A program made the translations under genes and the position numbers. A model generated the notes under the pieces. It had not been told where the DNA came from. It was given only the letters and a program-made list of their open reading frames with translations, and searched no databases. Positions 58,911 to 64,000 of a stretch of DNA of 64,000 nt are shown piece by piece. Position 1 is the stretch's first letter; the number at the start of each line of letters is the position of its first letter. Source of the DNA: Sulfitobacter sp. F26169L (lineage in GTDB: Bacteria; Pseudomonadota; Alphaproteobacteria; Rhodobacterales; Rhodobacteraceae); assembly GCF_026410285.1 (NCBI RefSeq), contig NZ_JAPMLP010000003.1, positions 186,001 to 250,000 of the forward strand. Reading direction: 5' to 3'.

Positions 58911-59978
58911 ATGCTGAATTTCACCATCCGACGACTCGTCCTCTCGATTCCGACGCTTTTATTTATCAGCCTCGTGATTTTCCTGCTTCTGCAACTGGCG
59001 CCCGGTGATCCGATGGCCCAGGTGCCGTTGACGGTGCCGCCCGAAGTGAAGCAAAAAATGCGCGAAGCGCTTGGGCTTGGTGCGCCGATTCACATTCAAT
59101 ACATCAAATGGCTGCAACAGTTTTTCGTTGTGGAACCATCTGTTTTTATTGATTATCTGACCAATAAAAGTTTCCTTTTGGGATGGCTGCCAGACACCCA
59201 ACTGTCCATGACAGTTGATCCCGTAACCGGTGAGTTGGTCGAAAAGCAGCGTGTGATAAGCTGGCAAACGCGCAGCCCCGTGATGGACATCGTGATCCAG
59301 CGTATGCCGCAGACGCTTTGGGTGGTTGGCCTCAGCTATCTGGTTGGTATCCTTATCGCGATTCCGATCGGCATTTACTCCGCTTACCGCCACTATTCTT
59401 TGTTTGATCAGGCCGGCACGTTTATCACGATGGTTGGCTTTTCCATCCCGCCCTTCTTCACGGGTCCGTTGCTGATTGTGATCTTCTCTGTATCACTCGG
59501 CTGGTTACCCTCGATCTACGACACAACGCTTGTTGTCGACAGTTGGGCCACTTTCAAAACCCAGTTCCTGCAAATGATCATGCCCGTGATGGTCCTCGCG
59601 CTTCAGACAACCGCCCAGATCAGCCGCTACATGCGCTCGGCTATGCTCGATAATCTCAATCAGGACTACGTGCGCACAGCACGCGCGAAAGGCCTGAAAG
59701 AAAGCGTTGTTGTCATGGTCCACGTCCTGCGCAATTCGATGATCCCCGTTGTGACCATTATCGCGATGGGTATGCCTGCAATCTTTGGCGGTGCCATTAT
59801 CACCGAAAACGTGTTCAAGGTGAACGGCATCGGTCAGCTGCTGTTGACCGCACTGTTCGCCAATGACCTACCGATGGTGATGACCCTCACATTTATCTTT
59901 GCCATTCTGATCGTGCTTTTCAATCTCATCGCCGACATCCTTTACGGCGTGCTTGACCCAAGGATCCGCTATGACTGA
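58911..59978 (+). CDS. Peptide ABC transporter permease, DppB-like
   Basis: A 355-residue inner-membrane permease. The N-terminal TM (RRLVLSIPTLLFISLVIFLL) and QLAPGDPM are typical of DppB. The coupling-helix EAA-type motif is in DYVRTARAKGLKESVVVMVH near residues 244-263. An insertion after TM1 (about 60-125) contains a hydrophilic segment. I choose the ATG at 58911, with AAAGG nine bases upstream, over the adjacent TTG. It overlaps the next permease by eight bases. Confidence 0.94.
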   Translation: MLNFTIRRLVLSIPTLLFISLVIFLLLQLAPGDPMAQVPLTVPPEVKQKMREALGLGAPIHIQYIKWLQQFFVVEPSVFIDYLTNKSFLLGWLPDTQLSMTVDPVTGELVEKQRVISWQTRSPVMDIVIQRMPQTLWVVGLSYLVGILIAIPIGIYSAYRHYSLFDQAGTFITMVGFSIPPFFTGPLLIVIFSVSLGWLPSIYDTTLVVDSWATFKTQFLQMIMPVMVLALQTTAQISRYMRSAMLDNLNQDYVRTARAKGLKESVVVMVHVLRNSMIPVVTIIAMGMPAIFGGAIITENVFKVNGIGQLLLTALFANDLPMVMTLTFIFAILIVLFNLIADILYGVLDPRIRYD

Positions 59979-60972
59979 GCAAGCCATCCCCGCAAGCCCC
60001 ATCGAGTCTGATCTGGAAGTCTACGGCGCGTTGGTCGACAAAGAACCGTCAAAGCCCCCGCGCAGCCAGTGGCGCGATGTCTGGGACCAGTTCCGCAAAC
60101 ACAAGGGTGCGATGTTCGGCGGCGGCTTTCTAATGCTGATCACGCTGGGTGTGCTGTTCGGCCCCTACCTATGGGATATCGAACCAACCAAACTGGACAT
60201 CCGCAACAAGAACTGGCGCCCGATCTACACATTGATATGGGACAGCGGCGCAAAAGCGGGGTGGAGCCATCCTTTCGGCACCGACCAGCTTGGCCGTGAT
60301 ATTCTAGCACAGATGATCTACGGCGGACGCGTATCCATGGCAGTGGGCTGGTCGGCGATGATCCTCGCAATTCTCATCGGTACAATAGTCGGAGTTGCGG
60401 CAGGTTATTTCAAACGCGCGGATTTCATCCTGATGCGCCTTACCGATCTGGTGCTAAGCCTGCCAATCCTACCACTGGTCCTGCTGGCCGTGACCCTGTT
60501 CCGCCAACCCCTGACCAGTTTTTTCGGCAGTCCCGAAGCCGGAATGTTTGTTTTGATTGTATCGGTCATCGCGCTCACGTCATGGATGCAGACTGCCCGT
60601 ATCGTGCGGGGTGATATTCTGGCTCTGAAAGAGCGTGAGTTTATCCTCGCCGCCCGCTCCATCGGGTCGACTTCCGGCAAGATCATCCGCCGCCACCTGC
60701 TGCCTAATGTGATTTCGCCCATCATGGTTTCGGCTACACTTGGTCTGGCAACAGCAATCATCACAGAATCCGCGCTCTCGTTCCTTGGCGTGGGCTTCCC
60801 CTCCGACTTCCCGACTTGGGGCAAACTGCTGGCGGATGCCGTTGACCGGATGCAGGAATACCCCGAGCGTGTCCTGCTTCCCGGTATCCTGATCTCGCTC
60901 ACTGTGCTCAGCGTAAATTACCTTGGTGACGGCTTGCGAGATGCACTCGATCCGCGCATCCGCGGACGCTAA
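59971..60972 (+). CDS. Peptide ABC transporter permease, DppC-like
   Basis: A 333-residue permease. A cytoplasmic N-terminal tail (about 1-45) is followed by the oppC-type N-domain and six helices in all. HPFGTDQLGRDILAQMIYGG is a typical DppC/OppC segment, and the EAA-type coupling loop reads KEREFILAARSIGSTSGKII. The ATG at 59971 (AAGGA eight bases before) overlaps the end of the DppB-like gene. It should pair with DppB-like, the binding protein at 57077 and the divergent fused ATPase. A strong terminator follows. Confidence 0.95.
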   Translation: MTEQAIPASPIESDLEVYGALVDKEPSKPPRSQWRDVWDQFRKHKGAMFGGGFLMLITLGVLFGPYLWDIEPTKLDIRNKNWRPIYTLIWDSGAKAGWSHPFGTDQLGRDILAQMIYGGRVSMAVGWSAMILAILIGTIVGVAAGYFKRADFILMRLTDLVLSLPILPLVLLAVTLFRQPLTSFFGSPEAGMFVLIVSVIALTSWMQTARIVRGDILALKEREFILAARSIGSTSGKIIRRHLLPNVISPIMVSATLGLATAIITESALSFLGVGFPSDFPTWGKLLADAVDRMQEYPERVLLPGILISLTVLSVNYLGDGLRDALDPRIRGR

Positions 60973-61018
60973 TGAAGAAAGGCCGCGCCGGATACCAGCG
61001 CGGCCCTTCTTCATTTTT
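60972..61018 (+). terminator. Terminator of the peptide transporter operon
   Basis: ATGAAGAAAGGCCGCGC (60972-60988) pairs with GCGCGGCCCTTCTTCAT (60998-61014), a 17-bp stem with one mismatch, then TTTTCG. It lies directly on the stop codon of the DppC-like gene. Confidence 0.88.
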
Positions 61019-61070
61019 CGATAAACTCAAATTCGGCGAGGGTTTCAAACCTCTCGCTAACGGTAACGCA

Positions 61071-62360
61071 CTACCCGAGCCGCCTGCGCACCCGCCTCAC
61101 CGACACCCACACCAGTAATATCACAGGCAGCGTCACAATCGCGCTCAACAGCCCCTTCGACACACCTACCCCCTGTGCAAGGGGATACAGCAGATAACTC
61201 GCAAGCGAGACTGCATAGTAACTGATTGCAACAACGGACAGTCCTTCAACTGTATGCTGCAAGCGCAATTGCAGATCCGCACGCTTGTCCATACTCCGCA
61301 GTATCGCCTGATTCTGCGCCGAGCGTTCCACATCTACCCGCGTACGCAACAAATCCGAAGCGCGGATCGCGCGCGCCGACATACGTGCAAGTCGCTTTTC
61401 CATAGAAACGACCGTGCGCATCGCAGGCTCATACCGGCGCATCATAAATTCGCCAATCCCCTGCCGTCCTTCATACCGGACTTCCCGCAACGCGGTGATG
61501 CGCTCGTCAACAATTGCCTTGTAGGCCGCCGTACCGGCAAACCGGAATGCGCTTTGCGCTACCACATTTTCCAATTCCACCGACACATCAAGCAGTGCAT
61601 CAAGCGTGGTTTCCGCCTTTGCATCCTGTGCACTCATCTTCGCCATCAAATCGCTCAACTGACGGTCGATCTTGCCAACCTCCCCTGCGATCTCGCGTGT
61701 CAGCGCAAAACCCAGCATCGACATGGTCTTGTATATTTCGATCTCCAGCAACCTCTGTATAATCCGCCCGATCCGGCGTGAGCCCGTTAGCTCGGGCACA
61801 AAAACGGCAAATCGTGTGTGCCCCGCCGGATCGATACGGAAATCGCTGGCAACAATTGCAGCCCCGTCCAGAACCTGACCCACCGCAAGGCTCTCGGGTA
61901 CAAACCATTCGCCCAGCTGTTCCAGCATACCCTCCGTTTCATGATGCTCGGGCATCAACCGCAGCAGGCATGATGTCAGCCGCTGTCCCGGTGCATCAGC
62001 AAGCCAACCAGCCGGGAACACTTCAAACTCAGCCGGATCGAACGGGCGATTGCTTAAATCGTCGCAGAACGCAGTATAGGTCACAAACTCTGTATGCTGC
62101 TCCCACTTGAGGAAATACTTCCCCATCGCTCCGTAATAATGTGTTGCGCCTTGATCGGGTCGGGGCGCGCCGTAATGATCAAGCAGCGTAGCCAGATGCG
62201 CCATATCCGCTTGGCGGTCGCGATCCCGCGCAGCACCGTTACCCGCCTGCTTGATCGCCAGAAATGCAACCACTTGTGGTGCTTTGACATTAGGAAACGG
62301 ACGGGCATGCAACTCTCCGGTCAGGGCATAGCGCAGAGGATGATCGGCAATTGACGACAA
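61071..62360 (-). CDS. DUF3422-family membrane protein
   Basis: A 429-residue protein of the DUF3422 family. The N-terminal signature is SIADHPLRYALTGELHARPF. The long middle is helical, and the C-terminus has two membrane helices (ISYYAVSLASYLLYPLAQGV and IVTLPVILLVWVSV) and a basic end. I take the TTG at 62360 as start, since GGAG lies seven bases before it and the family begins here. An ATG at 62474 would add 38 residues with no family match. The function is unknown. The topology suggests a large cytosolic domain anchored by a C-terminal hairpin. Confidence 0.85.
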   Translation of the reverse strand: MSSIADHPLRYALTGELHARPFPNVKAPQVVAFLAIKQAGNGAARDRDRQADMAHLATLLDHYGAPRPDQGATHYYGAMGKYFLKWEQHTEFVTYTAFCDDLSNRPFDPAEFEVFPAGWLADAPGQRLTSCLLRLMPEHHETEGMLEQLGEWFVPESLAVGQVLDGAAIVASDFRIDPAGHTRFAVFVPELTGSRRIGRIIQRLLEIEIYKTMSMLGFALTREIAGEVGKIDRQLSDLMAKMSAQDAKAETTLDALLDVSVELENVVAQSAFRFAGTAAYKAIVDERITALREVRYEGRQGIGEFMMRRYEPAMRTVVSMEKRLARMSARAIRASDLLRTRVDVERSAQNQAILRSMDKRADLQLRLQHTVEGLSVVAISYYAVSLASYLLYPLAQGVGVSKGLLSAIVTLPVILLVWVSVRRVRRRLG

Positions 62361-62525
62361 ATGATGGCTCCGGTTCGGGGTACTGCCTCCATAGTGGAGC
62401 GAGCGAACCAACCCCTCAACGCCTTTTTTCGGAAGTTTGCCACAAGTTTCGGGTACACAGGTATACTGTTCCACCTATCGGAAATTGCATGGGGTACGCG
62501 CGGGTCTTACGCGCGAACACTTCGC

Positions 62526-62567
62526 CCAAAGAAAAACGCCCCGCTGTTTCCAGCGGAGCGTTTGTTT
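62526..62567 (-). terminator. Terminator after pntB
   Basis: AAACGCCCCGCTG (62532-62544) and CAGCGGAGCGTTT (62549-62561) form a 13-bp stem with one mismatch and a 4-base loop. Runs of A before it and T after it give U tracts on both strands. It lies about 50 bases after the pntB stop. A second small hairpin, CCGGTTTT-TCC-AAAACCGG, lies nearer the stop at 62596-62614. Confidence 0.8.
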
Positions 62568-62614
62568 TTGTCGCCGGAATTGTCCAAATTCCGTTCCGGT
62601 TTTTCCAAAACCGG

Positions 62615-64000
62615 TCAGTCGATCATCGGCAGTAGCTTATCAAGGGACGCCTTTGCATCGCCGTAGAACATGCGCGTGTTCTCCTTGAAGAACAGCGGGT
62701 TTTCGATGCCGGAATATCCCGTGCCCTGCCCGCGCTTGGAGACAAACACCTGCTTGGCTTTCCAACATTCCAGAACCGGCATACCAGCGATGGGGCTGTT
62801 TGGATCGTCCTGCGCCGCAGGGTTCACGATATCATTCGAACCGATCACAATCGCCACGTCGGTGGAGGGGAAATCATCGTTGATCTCGTCCATCTCCATA
62901 ACGATATCATAGGGTACCTTGGCTTCGGCCAACAGCACGTTCATGTGCCCGGGCAAACGCCCTGCAACGGGGTGAATGGCAAAGCGCACATTCTTGCCCT
63001 TCGCGCGCAGCTTTTTGACCAGCTCGCTCACCGCTGTTTGCGCCTGTGCAACCGCCATACCGTATCCGGGAATGATGATAACGCTGTCCGCTTCATTTAG
63101 CGCTGCGGCCACACCCTCCGCTTCAATTGCGATCTGCTCGCCTTCCACGGCCATCTGCTCCCCTGCGGGGCCACCAAAGCCGCCGAGGATCACAGAGATG
63201 AACGAACGGTTCATCGCCTTACACATGATGTAGGACAGGATCGCACCGGAAGAACCAACCAGCGCACCGACAACAATCAGCAGATCGTTACCGAGGCTGA
63301 AACCGATCGCCGCCGCAGCCCAGCCGGAATAGCTGTTAAGCATGGAGACAACCACCGGCATGTCCGCCCCACCAATTCCCATGATCAGGTGATACCCGAT
63401 AAACAGTGCAGCCAGCATCATAAGGAACAGCGGGAAGAAATCGCCGGTGTTGAAGTACCAGACCAGCGTTATCACAGAAAGCGCTGCCGCTGCGATATTG
63501 AGAAGATGACCGCCGGGCAGCTTTTCCGCTGCCGACGAAACGCGACCGGCCAGTTTGCCATATGCGATAACGGAACCTGTAAATGTAACCGCACCGATGA
63601 ACACCCCGAGGAACAGTTCAACCCGCAGGATGTTGATCTCGACCGCCGATTTCTTGGCAATCAACGCCGCAAACGTCCCCAGTTGTGAAATATCGCCACC
63701 AGCTGCCATCAATCCGCTTACGCGTTTAATTTCGAAGTGCGCAATCACGCCGACGAATACGGCGGCCAGACCCACAAGACTGTGCATGGCTGCAACCAGT
63801 TCAGGCATCTGTGTCATCTGCACGCGGGTCGCCAGTTGGTAGCCGATTGCGCCGCCCCCTGCGATCAGCAGGATCGACAAAAGCCAATACCCCGATCCCG
63901 GACCGATCAGCGTGGCCGCAACGGCCAGCGCCATGCCTACAATGCCATACCATACAGCGCGCTTGGCACTCTCCTGACCGGACAACCCGCCCAGCGAGAG
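62615..64000 (-). CDS. pntB: NAD(P) transhydrogenase subunit beta, 5' end beyond window
   Basis: The membrane and NADP(H)-binding subunit of the proton-translocating transhydrogenase, which drives NADPH formation with the proton gradient. 461 residues are visible and the frame is open to the window edge ([19 protein letters not shown]). The true start lies outside, roughly 25 codons upstream by family comparison. A TTG at 63985 that could look like a start is the internal Leu of GLSGQ. About eight membrane helices are followed by the dIII NADP domain with [13 protein letters not shown] and [20 protein letters not shown]. The C-terminus is complete. Confidence 0.96.
   Translation of the reverse strand, partial: LSLGGLSGQESAKRAVWYGIVGMALAVAATLIGPGSGYWLLSILLIAGGGAIGYQLATRVQMTQMPELVAAMHSLVGLAAVFVGVIAHFEIKRVSGLMAAGGDISQLGTFAALIAKKSAVEINILRVELFLGVFIGAVTFTGSVIAYGKLAGRVSSAAEKLPGGHLLNIAAAALSVITLVWYFNTGDFFPLFLMMLAALFIGYHLIMGIGGADMPVVVSMLNSYSGWAAAAIGFSLGNDLLIVVGALVGSSGAILSYIMCKAMNRSFISVILGGFGGPAGEQMAVEGEQIAIEAEGVAAALNEADSVIIIPGYGMAVAQAQTAVSELVKKLRAKGKNVRFAIHPVAGRLPGHMNVLLAEAKVPYDIVMEMDEINDDFPSTDVAIVIGSNDIVNPAAQDDPNSPIAGMPVLECWKAKQVFVSKRGQGTGYSGIENPLFFKENTRMFYGDAKASLDKLLPMID

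Noticed and set aside
62615-63985. Treating the TTG at 63985 as the pntB start
   Set aside because: The frame is open to the window edge and the residues before it (LSLGG) belong to the conserved PntB N-terminus.

Overview
The window is a chromosomal segment of an alphaproteobacterium, most likely of the Roseobacter group (Rhodobacteraceae). The evidence is a nuo operon carrying the family's extra reading frames, NuoE with a C-terminal helix-hairpin-helix extension, an nuoN-birA-coaX-rnj order, a Hint-domain protein, a leucine/isovalerate degradation cluster, and abundant 4-bp ATGA gene overlaps. I see no tRNA, rRNA, CRISPR array, insertion sequence or phage gene. The segment reads as ordinary core chromosome, densely packed and without obvious foreign islands.

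Layout. 1-1841 (minus): an SDR-like protein translationally coupled to an AlkC-type DNA glycosylase, the latter cut by the window start. 1980-7324 (plus): Hint-domain protein, peptide release factor 3, a glycosyltransferase and a DEAD-box RNA helicase, ended by a strong bidirectional terminator. 7397-29266 (minus): one long operon running nuoA, B, C, (42-aa ORF), D, E, (HhH membrane protein, DUF5337-like), F, (MAPEG protein, lipoprotein, DUF5333-like), G, (lipoprotein), H, I, (CMD-family protein), J, (23-aa peptide), K, L, M, N, birA, coaX, rnj. Together these encode all 14 core subunits of complex I, followed by cofactor and RNA-processing genes.

29507-41026: rsmJ, then a leucine/isovalerate catabolic cluster on the minus strand (isovaleryl-CoA dehydrogenase, acyl-CoA synthetase, methylcrotonyl-CoA carboxylase beta and alpha, ASCH protein, GST, HMG-CoA lyase, enoyl-CoA hydratase). 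It is interrupted by a plus-strand ompW preceded by a near-consensus FNR box. 41086-49738: a DegT aminotransferase with a phosphoglycolate phosphatase, glmU, two flavin/PPOX-like proteins (one at 40556), an AlkD glycosylase, a lipoprotein, and a moaA-waaA-glycosyltransferase run.

49822-60972: an amino-acid/peptide scavenging block with two tandem M20 amidohydrolases, a FAD amine oxidase, an ArgE-like deacetylase, and a dipeptide-type ABC transporter. The transporter's fused ATPase gene is divergent from its binding-protein and permease genes. 61071-64000 (minus): a DUF3422 protein and the PntB subunit of proton-translocating transhydrogenase, whose 5' end lies beyond the window.

The most interesting part is the complex I operon. 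At least nine non-core reading frames are threaded through it. Two of them are too short for routine gene calling but have convincing translational signals: a 42-codon ORF locked between nuoC and nuoD by stop/start overlaps on both sides, and a 23-codon single-helix peptide between nuoJ and nuoK with a good ribosome-binding site.
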